A stretch of DNA of 64,000 nt from assembly GCF_024139115.2 (NCBI RefSeq), contig NC_085140.1, positions 22,908,035-22,972,034 of the forward strand. Reading direction: 5' to 3'. Made by a program: the position numbers and the translations under genes. This document shows, one piece after another, positions 41,960-53,164 of the stretch. Source of the DNA: Armigeres subalbatus (Eukaryota > Arthropoda > Insecta > Diptera > Culicidae). Numbering within the stretch: position 1 is the first letter of the stretch; each line of letters opens with the position of its first letter. The notes beneath the pieces were generated by a model, which was given only the letters and a program-made list of their open reading frames with translations, was not told the DNA's origin and did no database searches.

Positions 41960-42431
41960 GAGGACAACCGGTCTTATTAGCGTCTTGTACAAGACACATT
42001 TGGTGCGGTGGCGAATCTTTTTTGACCGCAGTTTTCATCTGGAGCCCGTAGTCCATCACCTTGTCTTAGTCCCCGGCGCGATTCGAACGAACTGGAGTGT
42101 TCGCCCGAAATCTTCATACAGTTTTGCACACCATCCACCGTTGCTTTGATCAGTCTGGTAAGCATCCCAGGGAAGCAGTTCTCCATAATTTTGCATAGCT
42201 TCACGTGGTCTGTACTGTCGTATGCCGCCTTGAAATCAACGAACAGATGGTGCGTTGGGACCTGGTATTCACGGCATTTTTGAAGGATTTGTCGTACAGT
42301 TAAGATCTAATCCGTTGTCGCGCGGTCGTCAACAAAGCCAGCTTGATAACTTCCCACGAACTCATTCACTAATGGTGACAGACGACGGAAGATGATCTGG
42401 GATATCACTTTGTAGGCGGCATTAAGGATTT

Positions 42432-42500
42432 TTATTTATTTATTTTTTGAATGGTCTTCGATGGTATCTGTACGATACCATCGAAGACGATTCAATAAAT
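42432..42500. repeat. Short hairpin
   Basis: GTCTTCGATGGTATC pairs perfectly with GATACCATCGAAGAC across a 5-base loop, with flanking TTTATTTATT / AATAAATAAA extending the stem imperfectly. It sits exactly at the truncated end of RTE fragment C. Confidence 0.75.
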
Positions 42501-42942
42501 AAAAAAATATAAAAAAGAAGCCCCCAGGAAAATCGTTTTAAAATTCTTTAGCATTTTTTTTGGGAATTCCCCTGCGCATTTCCTTACAAACTCCAGTGGA
42601 ATGCACACGAAAATCTCTCTGGATATTATATATTTGAAATTCTCTCTACAATTCGCACAGAAACTTTTACAGAAATTTCTTCCGAAAGTCCTCCAATTTT
42701 TATTCCTGGTACTGCTACCCAAATTTCACCCCTGGAAATTCTTTCACAATTTCTTCTGCTCTTCTTCCTCGAGTTCCTCCAAGGCTTTCAGCGGAAATTG
42801 TTACAAGAGCACTTTCATAAATACCTCTATATAGTCCCAGAAAAAATCTCGATGGGTCTCCAGAAGATATCAGTGGAGGAATTACTGAAATAGTTTCTGA
42901 AGAAATTCCCAGAGAAATTAAAGAAGTTTAAGTATTCTCAAA
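42501..42942. other. Degenerate GAAATTCC-type repeat
   Basis: Same low-order repeat as in 7.1-7.5 and 19.3-19.8 kb; no gene. Confidence 0.4.
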
Positions 42943-42944
42943 TA

Positions 42945-43469
42945 CAGGATGTCTGCAAATTATCCGTACAACAAGACAGGTTTTTAAATATTTTTTGGAA
43001 TAAATTAAAGAACCAGCATGCATTGCATGTTATTATAATAGGACTACATAAACCAAACTGAATTTGTGCACATTAAAATGACCCCTGTATCCTGAGTTGT
43101 ACGCCTTCGATCGTGTTGGAAAAAAATCACGATGGCCGCACGTTTCTATACAGATATTTTTCACACATTTTTGACGATCGGTGTTTTGATGGCTGTTGAT
43201 TTCAAGATGGACCATACCGAATGATAAATTCAATCCAAATCGGGTGAGTAGGAAGGCAATTCCTTTTTGTTCGGAAAACCGGAAAAAAAGCATTCACAAA
43301 GACTTTTTTTTTATACATGAAATGACGCTCAGTGTTCTCAGAATATACATCTGTTACAGCCTACTGAGTTGTTATGCCCATATAGCTACCGATTCAGTCC
43401 ATTATTGTCTGTTTTTGCTTTGTAGAAGCAAACTATCAAAATCTGTGCGGATAATTTGCAGACACCCTG
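42945..43469. mobile_element. Tc1/mariner-type non-autonomous element (putative)
   Basis: TA is duplicated at 42943-42944 and 43470-43471. Ends are CAGGATGTCTGCAAATTATC and the complement of CAGGGTGTCTGCAAATTATC (one mismatch). TA duplication plus CAGGGTGTC-type ends is typical of Tc1/mariner. At 525 bp it is too short for a transposase; frames at 43033-43293 (-) and 43196-43528 (+) show no clear DDD/DDE motif. Confidence 0.7.
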
Positions 43470-43489
43470 TAATGTTTAAAAAAATAAAA

Positions 43490-44938
43490 CAACTTGTTCT
43501 AAGATCTCCAAATTGTCCTGGAGTTTGAATCAAATGGTCTACCGAATTACCCAAGTCTTTCCTGATCTCCCAAGCCGTGGTAACCCTAATTGTGCCCTCA
43601 AAGTATTTGTATTTGTCTTTCACTTGCGTCTCAAATCCAGGCATTTGAAATGTTGTAAGGTTTCCAAACTGTTCTAGATTTGGAATCAAATGGTCTAACG
43701 AATCAACTGAGACTTGCATGATGTCCCCAGCCACGGTATCAACCCAATTATGTCCCCCGAGTATTTGTTTTTCATTTACGTCTCAAATCCAGGCAAATGA
43801 GATGTTGTAAGATCTCCAAATTGTCCTGGAGTTTGAATCAAATGTTCTGCCGAATCAACCAAGGCTTCCATGATGTCCCCAGCCGCGGTAACAACCCAAT
43901 TATGTTCTCCGAGTATATGTCTTCCATTTGCGTCTTAAATCTGGGCGTATAAAATGTTGTAAGATCTCCAAATTGTCCTGGAGTTTGAATCAAATGTTCT
44001 GCCGAATCAATCAAGGCTTCCATGATGTCCCTAGCCGCGGTATCAATTCAATTATGTCCTCCGAGTATTTTTCTTTCACTTGCGTCTCAAATCCATGCAT
44101 ATGAGATGTTGTAAGATCTCCAAACTGTCCTAGAGTGTGAATCCAATGGTCTACCGAATCAACCAAGGCTTCCATGATGTCCCAATCCGTGGTATCAGCT
44201 GAACTATATTCTACGAGTATTTGTTTTCACTTGCATTTCAAATCTAGACATATGAGTTGATCTTAGATCTCCAAATTGTCCTGGAGTTTAAATTAAATGG
44301 TCTGCCGAATAAATCAAGTCCTTCATGATGTTCTCAGCCGCTGTATCGACCTAATTATGTCCTCCGAGTATTTTTCTTTCACTTTGGTTTCAAATTCAGA
44401 CATATGAGATGTAGTAAGATCTCCAAATTGTCCTGGAGTTTGAATCAAATTGTCTGCCGAATCAATCAAGGCTTCCATGATGTCCTCAGCCGCGGTATAT
44501 ATCCAATTATGTACTCCGAGTATTTGTCTTTCACTTGCATCCCGAATCCAGGAATATGAGATGTTTTAAGATCTCCGAATTGTTCCGGAGTTTGAATCAA
44601 ATGGTCTACCGAACCAACAATGGCTTCCATGATGTCCTCAGCCGTGGTTACAACCCACTTATGTCCTCAGAGTATTTGTCTTTCGCTTGTGTCTCAAATG
44701 GAAGCATATGAGTTTGAATCAAATGGTCTACCGAATCAACCAAGGCTTATATGATGTCAACGACCGCGGAATCAACCCAATTATGTTCTCCGAGTATCTG
44801 TATTTCACTTGCGTCTCTAATCTGGGCATATGCTATGTTATAAGATCTCCAAATTGTCCTGGAGTTTGAATCAAATGGTTTGCCGAATCAACCAAGCCCG
44901 TCATGATGTCCCCAGCCGCGGTATCAACCTGAGTAGCA
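43490..44938 (+). repeat. Satellite array 1, ~153-bp unit
   Basis: About nine and a half units. Landmarks in each: AGATCTCCAAATTGTCCTGG, AATCAAATGGTCTACCGAAT, CAACCAAGGCTTCCATGATG, CCAGCCGCGGTATCAACCCA, ATTATGTCCTCCGAGTATTT. The landmark CTCCAAATTGTCC recurs near 43505, 43660, 43812, 43965, 44119, 44270, 44422, 44573 and 44846, giving the 150-157-bp spacing; one unit near 44705 is truncated. ORFs here are repeat translations. Confidence 0.93.
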
Positions 44939-45785
44939 CAAGTCAGACAAAAATGGCTGTAGCAATTTTATTGTGACTAAATCCGGTCACATATGAATTG
45001 GGTCAAGCCTATTTTGATCCATATAACCAAAGTGAATACGGCTTCAACTATTGTTCCATTGCAGATCATCCATGAATATCTTCCATCCCTGAAATATAAG
45101 CCTTACGGTCAACACGCGTAACCAAAAGGCTGTTATCTCTTTAAAAAAAACATGCTCATACCTGTTTTGATCCATAGGACTAGATTGGATACCTCTTCAA
45201 CTATTGTTCCATTCCAGGAAATTTAAGAAAATCATGAAGTACAGGTCTTAAGGTTTATAGGATTATTATTTTTTAATGGTTCATCCACTTTTGATCCTTA
45301 CTTTTTTTCCATAGATTATTCCTTTCCAGGTCATCGAAGAATTCTATGGAGTGTTGGCTTCAATATCTACACGCATAACCAAAGGGGTTGTTATCTTTTT
45401 TTAATGGTTCTTGCGTTTCTGCACTTTTTGATCGATAGAATCAAATTGTAATCATCAGAACCAAATTGGTTACATCCCATGTGATTCATTCAGTGGTTCA
45501 TTTGTTTTTGAAAATGATTCATTTCCTTTCGATTCATAGAAAAACATGGATATACCTTCAAAAATTCTTCCATTTCAGTTCATCCAAGAATTTCCTTAAA
45601 TATATGTTTTAACAGCTGTTTGATGGTTCCAAAAATAATTCATGCTTTGTGATTTACAGAACCGATTTGGATAAATAAAATATGTGCATGTGCTCGGATG
45701 ACATAATTGGGAACCGAGGTGAGCTGGTCTAGAGCTGAAAATCTCGCTAATAAAGATAAAAAAATCGGAACACACCTTCATTGGG
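44939..45785. repeat. Spacer with ACGCGTAACCAAAGG-type repeats
   Basis: Degenerate units with ACGCGTAACCAAA / CACGCATAACCAAAGGGGTT, GTTATCT, TTTTTTAATGGTTC, TTTTGATCCATAG and ACTATTGTTCCATT. They resemble the array at 2.9-3.2 kb. The spacer separates two satellite arrays of opposite orientation. Confidence 0.65.
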
Positions 45786-46965
45786 GACATAGCTCCAGGT
45801 GAGGTAGACCATTTGGTTCAAACTCTAGGGTAGTTTAGAGGAGCTCCAGGACAATTTGGTGATCTTACCACACCTCATATGTCTTATTTTGAGACGCAAG
45901 TAGAAGACAAATACTCGGAGAACATATTTGAGTTGATAGAACGGCGTAGGACATCATGATGGCTTTGGTTGATTCGATAGACCATTTGATTTAAACTCCA
46001 GGATAATTTCGAGATCTTATAACACCTTATTTGCCTTGATTTGAGACATAAGTGAAAAACAAATAATCGGGGGACATTATTGGGTTGATATCGCGGCTGG
46101 GGGTACCATGGAAGCCTTGGTTGATTCATTAGACCCTTTGATTCAAACTCCAGGACAATTTGGAGATCTTACTACATCTTACATGCTGAAATTGGAGACG
46201 CAAGTGAAAGACTCGGAGAACATAATTGGGTTGATACCGCGGCCGTTGACATCATAGAAGTCGTGGTTGATTCGGTAGACCATTTGATTCAAGTTCTAGG
46301 ACAATTTGGAGATCTTAGAATCTCTCATATGCCTGGATTTGATACGCAAGCTAAAAGCAAATACTCGGAGGACATAAGAGGGTTGTTACCACGGCTGGGG
46401 ACATCATGGAAGCCATTGTTGATTCTGTAGACCATTTGATACAAAGGAGCCCTCCTTAGCCGTGCGGTAAGACGCGCAGCTACAAAGCAAGACCATGCTG
46501 AGGGTGGCTGGGTTCGATTCCCGGTGCCGGTCTAGGCAATTTTCGGATTGGAGATTGTCTCGACTTCCCTGGGCATAAAAGTATCATTGTGTTAGCCTCA
46601 TGATATACGAATGCAAAAATGGTAACCTGGCTTAGAAACCTCGCAGTTAATAACTGTGGAAGTGCTTAATGAACACTAAGCTGCGAAGCGGCTCTGTCCC
46701 AGTGTGGGGATGTAATGCCAATAAGAAGAAAGAGAAGAATTTGATTCAAACTCCAGAACAATTCGGAGATCTTAAAACATCTCATATTCCTGGATTTATA
46801 ACGTAAGTGAAAGACAAATAATTGGAGGACATAATTAGGTTGATACCGCGACTGGGGACACCATGGCAGCCTTGGTTGATTCGTTTGGCCATTTGATTCA
46901 AACTTCAGGACAATTTGGAGATCTTACAACATCTCACATGCCTGGATTTGGAGAGATCTAACAAT
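45786..46965 (-). repeat. Satellite array 2, inverted relative to array 1
   Basis: Same unit on the other strand: CCATTTGATTCAAACTCCAG, GACAATTTGGAGATCTTA, GACGCAAGTGAAAGAC, GGACATAATTGGGTTGATAC. About six to seven units, one split by a SINE at 46446-46739. Confidence 0.92.
46446..46739 (+). mobile_element. tRNA-derived SINE, Feilai-like (copy 5) in satellite
   Basis: Well preserved: GGAGCCCTCCTTAGCCGTGC start, A box, GGTTCGATTCCCGGTGCCGG B-box region, body, and AAGAAGAAAGAGAAGAA tail. Flanked by TTTGATACAAA (46435-46445) and TTTGATTCAAA (46740-46750), an 11-bp duplication with one mismatch, inside a satellite unit. Confidence 0.92.
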
Positions 46966-47051
46966 ACCTCATGTAAAACGCAAGTGAATGTATTTAAAAG
47001 TATGCAATAATCAATAAATTAAGTGAAATACTAGAAATTTTAGCAAAAAAT

Positions 47052-47102
47052 CTTTTTACGTCACATTTAGTTTACGCCCCCCCCAATAAGTGACGTAAAA
47101 AG
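47052..47102. repeat. Small hairpin CTTTTTACGTCA / TGACGTAAAAAG
   Basis: Twelve-base perfect arms (47052-47063, about 47090-47102) around a C-rich loop. Origin unknown. Confidence 0.6.
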
Positions 47103-47149
47103 AGGGTTGAATGTATTACTTCTGCGTGAAGTTAAACCCTTATCACAAT

Positions 47150-47290
47150 GTTATGGAAATGATAATATCATCTTCGAAGCTTAGAGGTACATGTTCTTGA
47201 TAGAAATAGAAGCGAAAGTAGAGATTTATTAGTTCTCTTAAGATACGGCAGGCATGAAGAATGTTTTATAGAAATGGACTTAAAAGCGAT
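47150..47290. mobile_element. MITE, third copy of the AGAGGCGAAAGTAT family (partial)
   Basis: Shares AATATCATCTTC-AA-CTTAGA-GTACATGTTC, GAAGCGAAAGTA and AAGATACGGCAGGCATGAAG with the copies at 23.7-24.0 and 33.3-33.5 kb. The right half is missing, replaced by the hAT-type end at 47295. Confidence 0.65.
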
Positions 47291-47345
47291 TGTCGTGGCA
47301 AAAAATATTCGGCGGCGTGACGTGGCACGACGGCGCACAGGTCTA
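47291..47345. mobile_element. Solo end of the CGGCGG hAT-type family
   Basis: AATATTCGGCGGCGTGACGT followed by CACGACGGCGCACAGGTCTA is close to the right end of the 17149-20809 element (GGCGGCGCACACCTCTA). Only about 50 bp remain. Confidence 0.6.
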
Positions 47346-47420
47346 TATAGAACCACTTCTACGTACAAATACTACATTTACAAAACTAGCTACATTCCAT
47401 AATGATTTTCTATTCAAAAC

Positions 47421-47432
47421 AACAAGGTGTTT
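47421..47432. repeat. Target duplication of the I-clade element, left
   Basis: AACAAGGTGTTT, repeated exactly at 53199-53210. Confidence 0.9.
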
Positions 47433-47827
47433 TTTTTTCAATTTCGTTTATTTGGTAGGCTCAGGCGTGTATAGCACTTTACGGAGCCACGTTTCTTTGA
47501 GATATGTACAATCGACATAATCTTATTATTAAATTAGTAAGAGAGGGAAATAAGCCAACGTACTCGTGGTGACTCGAGGTTAGGTTTACAATGTTTAAGG
47601 ATGGACGGGGATTAGGATTTGGGAATCAGGGAATCATCATAATCAAGGAATTTCAGCAGCTCATCCGGTCATTTGGCGTCGGGGACGATGTGGTGTTCGT
47701 CGTGCTCGAAGAATGGTTCGAATGGGAGCATCTTCCGGACGGCCAGAGCTACGGCGCTCTACGGGACAGACAGACAGAGACAAAACAAAAAAAAAACTTT
47801 GAAGAAAAGAAAAAAAAAACAAAAGTA

Positions 47828-50800
47828 TTAGACTTTTATGTCAGAGGAACAAAGAAAACTATAAATGGCTTGCATATAGACCACATCACGATCCCCCAAA
47901 ACACCTCTTATCTCCTGGAAGGGTTGTTTACCTCGGGCCACTAGGGTATCCAATAATTGCTCTCTGGAGACGTCGTTTTCCGAGCAGAACCAAACTACGT
48001 GATCGATGTCATCATAACCGGCTCCGCACCTACATAAGTTGCTATCGACAAGGTTTATTCTGTACAGATGTGCGTTTAGTGAATAGTGATTAGACATAAG
48101 TCTCGACATCACGCGAATGAAGCCTCGACTTAAGTCCTCACCTCTGAACCACGCTCGCCCAGAAACTTTTGGAACTATAGAAAATAGCCACCGTCCAAGT
48201 TCGTTGTGTGTCCAATTTCTTTGCCAACTTTGAAGAGTACTCTGACGGACTAATGGGAAAAACTCGTTGCTCGAGAATTGTCTATCATAAACCTCACCTT
48301 CCTGTGCGCCCACCTTTGTCAGCGAGTCTGCCTTCTCATTGCCGTAGATTGAGCAGTGAGAAGGGACCCAAACAAAGGTAATCTTGAATGATCTTTCGAC
48401 CAAAACACGCATCTGCTCTCTTATGTTTGTAAGAAAGTAAGATGCGTGCTTAACAGGTTTCATCTACCGGAGTGCCTCGATAGAACTAAGACTATCCGAG
48501 AAGATGAAATAATGGTCTACGGGCTGATTGGAAATTATCCCCAAAGCGAAGTTAATTGCTGCCAGCTCAGCAACATAAACCGAACACGGTTCCTGAAGTT
48601 TTCGGAAGGTGGTTGAAGTTACATTGAAAACACCGAAGCCAGTGGATCCGTTAATGCGAGAACCATCAGTGAAATATCTGTTGTTGCAATTGACATGTTC
48701 ATATTTTTCAGAAAAATGGAGGAATAGAAAGATTTCGAAGGTGATCTGGTATTCCTTGAATAGCATGTTTCATGGACAGATCGTATTCAATTGAGAAACT
48801 GTCATTGGTGAAGTCAACTCGAGGGGGAGTATAACATGGAAGACAGAGATCTGACGATATGTAGTTGAGATAAACTCTTAAGAATCTTGACCGATGAACC
48901 AGTTCAAGCATAATATCGAAGTTGTGTAAGACAAGTGTGTTACTTGTTCCACATTTGATTAGTATTCTTAATGAGAGCTCCCAGTAACGGTGCTTTAAAG
49001 GAGTGACTCCAGCAAGCACCTCCAGGCTCATGTTATGCGTTGAATGCATACAGCCAAGGGCAATACGCAAACAACGATATTGAATTCGTTCCAATTTGAT
49101 AAGGATGCAATCAGCTGCTGAGAGGAAGCAGAAGGAGCCGTACTCTAAAACAGAGAGAATAGTCGTTCTATAGAGTTTGATGAGGTCTTCCGGGTGAGCA
49201 CCCCACCATGTTCCGGAGATAGAACGTAGAAAATGGATCCTTTTCCGGCATTTCTCTATAAAATACTCAATATGAAGTCTCCAGGTGCATTTAGAATCAA
49301 ACACGACCCCAAGGTATTTAGAAGATGAAGATTGGTTGATGTCATCATTCAACAGCTTTAGTTTCAGTTGAGCAGGGTACCGCTTCTTAGTAAACACAAC
49401 CAACTGAGTTTTTTGCGGTGAAAACTCGATCCCCAAATGTCTGGCCCAAACAGTCAGATTATCTAGGGTACTTTGCAATGGTCCTTGCAAGACAGCTGCA
49501 CTTGGACCTCTTAGATAGACCACGGCATCATCTGCAAGTTGTCTGAGCGTGCATTGTCCTTCCAAACAATTGTCAATATCTTTAACATAGAAATTATAAA
49601 GCAAGGGACTTAAACATGAACCTTGGGGAAGACCCATGTAGCTATTTCTGGAAGTTGTCAGAGTGCCGAGTGTAAAATTCATTTGTTTTTCTGACAACAA
49701 ATTGTACAAGAAATTATTCAAAATAACGGGCAATCCATTACTGTGCAGATTGTCTGACAGCACTTTTATGGAAACTGAATCAAAAGCGCCCTTAATATCC
49801 AAGAATACTGAAGCCAATTGCTCCTTGTGCGCAAAGGCCAGCTGTATATCTGAAGAGAGCAACGCTAGACAATCATTTGTTCCTTTACCTTTACGAAATC
49901 CAAACTGAGTATTTGAGAGTAATGCATTTTGTTCAACCCAATGGTCGATTCTTGAAAGGATCATTTTTCCAATAATTTTCTCATGCATGAAAGCATGGCA
50001 ATCGGTCGGTAGGAATTGTAATCAGACGCTGGTTTCCCAGGCTTTTGAATAGCTATTACTTTGACCTGTCGCCATTCTGGTGGTACGATGTTGTACTCCA
50101 TGAAACAGTTGTACAGGTCAAGTAATCGTCTTTTTGCGATATCTGGGAGGTTTTTCAGAAGATTGAATTTGATGTTATCGCATCCCGGAGCAGAGTTATT
50201 CGATGAAAGAAGAGACATAGAAAGTTCCAGCATTGAGAATGGCCCATCCAAAGAACCGGGATCAGTGACTGATTCTCGAAATAGCGGTTCTGCTGGAACG
50301 GAATCTGGACAGACCTTTTTTTGCGAAATTGAATATCCATCGGTTGGAGTATTCTTCACTCTCGTTGGTGGAAATGCGGTTCCGCATGTTGCGGGCCGTT
50401 TTCCAAAGTGTTGTCATTGAGGTTTCTCGCGATAGTCCCTCGACAAAACGTCGCCAGTAGCTACGTGTTTTTGCCTTGAGAAGATTTTTGAGCTTTCTTT
50501 CAAGCCACAAATACTATTCAAAAGACTCGGACCTTCCGTGTTTAAGAAAGGCCTTGAAGGCATAAGATTTCTCAGAATACAACTTAGTACATTCATCATC
50601 CCATCCAGGAGTGACTGGTCTTCTTATGACAGATGTACTTGGAACGTGTCGTTTCTGAGCTTCTAGTGCACTTTTATGAATCAATTCGTTAAGGAATCGA
50701 TACTCATCCAGTGGCGGAAGAATATCAGTTGATTCAATACCAATTTTACCGCCGATGCAAATTTTGCCAGTCAATGTTCTTCGTGAGATCGAAAGGAACA

Positions 50801-51511
50801 TTAACTGGCTCAGATTCTTGATAGCCACTTTTAATGGTGGTGGCTATCGGCATATGGTCACTACCGTGGGGATCTTGGATAACCTTCCACGTGCAATCTA
50901 ACGATAGTGAATTAGAACATAAAGACAGATCAATACGGCTTTGTTGACCATTTGGTCCTATTCGAGTTACTTCACCAGTGTTCAAAATATTCAAATTGAA
51001 ATCGTCACACAAATCATAGAAAATAGGCGCTCTATAATCGTCATACGTTTCGCCCCATCCAATACCATGTGCGTTCATATCACCCAATATCAATACTGGA
51101 GATGATAGGATGAGATGAAAAATGTCGACGATTAATAGAGGCATTTGGAGGAATGTACACTGAAGCTATGCAAAGATCTTTATTCTTCACATTTACTTGG
51201 CATGCGACGATTTCTAAGCCGGGAACAGTCGGAATGGGAATTCTGTAGAAGGAGTAGCATTTTTTGATCCCCAAAAGAACGCCACCATAGTGGTCATCCC
51301 GATCTTGGCGAATAATGTTAAAATCGTGGAAGTTGATTTCATCTTCAGAAGAAAGCCATGTTTCACAGAGAGCAAATACATCACAATCGGAATTGCGAAT
51401 CAAAAACTTGAACACGTCCAATTTATTTTTTAAACTATGACAGTTCCACTGCAGCACAGTGATTGTATCTTGTATGGCCGTATTATCCATCGAAAGATAC
51501 AATTTCTGCAA
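47828..51511 (-). pseudogene. I-clade ORF2: endonuclease, reverse transcriptase, RNase H
   Basis: Endonuclease: VLQWNCHSLKNKLD (Asn), DVFALCETWLS (Glu), VLILGDMNAHGIGWG (Asp/Asn), HGSDHMPIA (DH). RT: KVIAIQKPGKPASDYNSYRP, FGFRKGKGTNDCLAL, VFLDIKGAFDSVS, GLPQGSCLSPLLYNFYV, QLADDAVVYLRG (LADD catalytic box), KYLGVVFDSKCTW. RNase H: NRYFTDGSRING (Asp), VAELAAINFALG (Glu), FIFSDSLSSIEAL (Asp), VWVPSHCSIYGNEKADSLTK (Asp). Five frame changes (near 51110, 50760, 50350, 49975, 48740) and two in-frame stops (near 50513 and 48464) break it. All catalytic residues are still present, so decay looks recent. Confidence 0.9.
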
Positions 51512-51671
51512 GAAGGGGCCATGAAACAGTCAATTGCTTCAGATAACTTTCTACTGTTGGAATAAAGAGGTCAATAATTGGCCTCAATGAATCCGGAATA
51601 TTGAAAAGATTCAAAAAGCGGTCCACGAGGTCCTTAAAGGATATCAATCCTCGCTTGGACGAGATTCTCTT

Positions 51672-52853
51672 TTAGGAAGTGCGAGTAGCATTTTCCTTTT
51701 CATTGATAATCCTAGCCGGATGTTTCTTAGGAACATCGGTTTTAGGCAATGGCGGGAATGTCTTAGAGCAGCAGGGATCTGCAGTGAAGACTGGTTGCTT
51801 CGGGATTTTAAATAATCCCCCATTACCTTCAGATTTTGCCAAGCCTTTATGGATGACTTTTGTTTTCTTTCGGCGCGATTCCGGGGAAGACGGTTGCTTC
51901 TTCTTTTCGGGCGCGTGTACCTCCGAAGAATCATCCATGTCGGCTGCGTCAGAGTCCGATTCATCAATGGAGATGGAATCATAATAGTCACTTACTTGAA
52001 CGGCAGCTGAAAAAGCAGTCTTTGTGGTGGCAGTGGCGGATGTGTCTTGCGCTTTAACCATTTCCGCATAAGACTGCTTGGAGCGCTGTACCAACGAGCG
52101 CTTCACTTTTTGGGTGCGCTTTTTGTACACCGGGCAATCTTGCAAACCATGGGCAGGATCCAAACCACAATAAGCACATTTTGTGGCTTGTTGCTGGCAG
52201 GTATCCTCCCGATGTCTTTGGAAACATTTACCACAAAGTGGTTTGTTGTCACAAAACTCGGCAGTGTGACCTAATTGTTTGCAGTTGGTACAATTAAATA
52301 CCCTTCGTACAAACAAACGCACCGGAAACAACATATTCTCGATATCTACATATTTTGGGAGCATCGAACCGGCGAACGTCACCCGAAGCGAGCCTGACTT
52401 AGCATATACCTTTTTACCATCTACTGTGGTTGCTGAATGCAATTCCTTGCAGTCCAAGTTATCCACGGTAGATTGCAGGGCATTCTTTAAGCGACCTTTC
52501 CCTGCAAGCACATCCTTGCAAGTTATGCTCGCTGCGTTGATCACACCTTCTATTTCGACCTCCCGCGAGGGGACATAAACTAAATATTCAATGTTGTACG
52601 CCCTGTCGCCAGCAATTTCATTCGCCACCTGGTATGTAGGTGCGGTGATGCGTAGCTTGTTTCTGTTGATTTGATTGAATTCAAGCTTCGTAAAACGACG
52701 CGTCAAGTCTCGTTTGATGCCGAGAAAATCTAGGCTTTTCGCTTTCTGCCGAAAGTAAACAACCCAAGGGCCAGGCGAAGATGCCTGGTAAAACCGTGTG
52801 CGAACCTCTTTTGGTGGCTCACCACCTCCCATAGTCTCTGCTTCCATTCTCAC
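51672..52853 (-). CDS. I-clade ORF1 (gag-like, three zinc knuckles), intact
   Basis: 393 residues, uninterrupted. N-terminal region with TRFYQASSPGPWVVYFRQ and an RRM-like fold region (about 25-160), then three CCHC knuckles at about residues 190-250: CTNCKQLGHTAEFC, CGKCFQRHREDTC and CAYCGLDPAHGLQDC, then a basic linker, an acidic block (SISIDESDSDAADMDDSSE) and a basic C-terminus. Such proteins coat element RNA and act as chaperones during target-primed reverse transcription. It is the only intact element ORF of this size in the window and lies 160 bases before ORF2. Confidence 0.88.
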   Translation of the reverse strand: MRMEAETMGGGEPPKEVRTRFYQASSPGPWVVYFRQKAKSLDFLGIKRDLTRRFTKLEFNQINRNKLRITAPTYQVANEIAGDRAYNIEYLVYVPSREVEIEGVINAASITCKDVLAGKGRLKNALQSTVDNLDCKELHSATTVDGKKVYAKSGSLRVTFAGSMLPKYVDIENMLFPVRLFVRRVFNCTNCKQLGHTAEFCDNKPLCGKCFQRHREDTCQQQATKCAYCGLDPAHGLQDCPVYKKRTQKVKRSLVQRSKQSYAEMVKAQDTSATATTKTAFSAAVQVSDYYDSISIDESDSDAADMDDSSEVHAPEKKKQPSSPESRRKKTKVIHKGLAKSEGNGGLFKIPKQPVFTADPCCSKTFPPLPKTDVPKKHPARIINEKENATRTS

Positions 52854-53164
52854 CCCGAGAGGTGGAAGGACAATTCTGTCTTATACTAACTTAAAACTAT
52901 TAGCAAATCAGAAAAAAATAATAAGAAAAAAAACTAATTCAATTGATTTCAATCAGTCCCGCTCCAAAAGGGAGAACAATAAAAAAAAATCTGCCACTTA
53001 TCTGTGCTGCTGCTGTAGGTAGCAGCAGAAACAATAGCCTGCTTTACTGGCGTCGCCAGAAGCAGCTACTTCGCTCGCCGACAGTGATCGCCTTGGATCC
53101 GTAGGTAGGCACCACACAATAGACTCGCACTACCGAACAACACCTGCGATGAGACACAGCACAC

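Larger units (their letters stand above)
40829..42428 (-). mobile_element. RTE-clade retrotransposon fragment C, split by a foldback and internally deleted
   Basis: Same family as element B. The 3' end (40829) again shows ATGAATGA-like tail text. Minus-strand C-terminal frame 41241-40852 reads [49 protein letters not shown]. The foldback 41275-41959 interrupts it. Beyond, 42204-41977 holds RT text GLRQGDGL, but about 385 bases relative to B are missing at 42050. It ends at 42428 where B continues, so it is 5'-truncated. Confidence 0.85.

Noticed and set aside
43490..46965. CRISPR-like array
   Set aside because: Regular ~153-bp tandem units without unique spacers, in a eukaryotic setting; this is a satellite.
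47591..47944. 117-residue plus-strand ORF
   Set aside because: Antisense to the 3' UTR and end of RNase H of the I-clade element; lysine run from poly-A tract.
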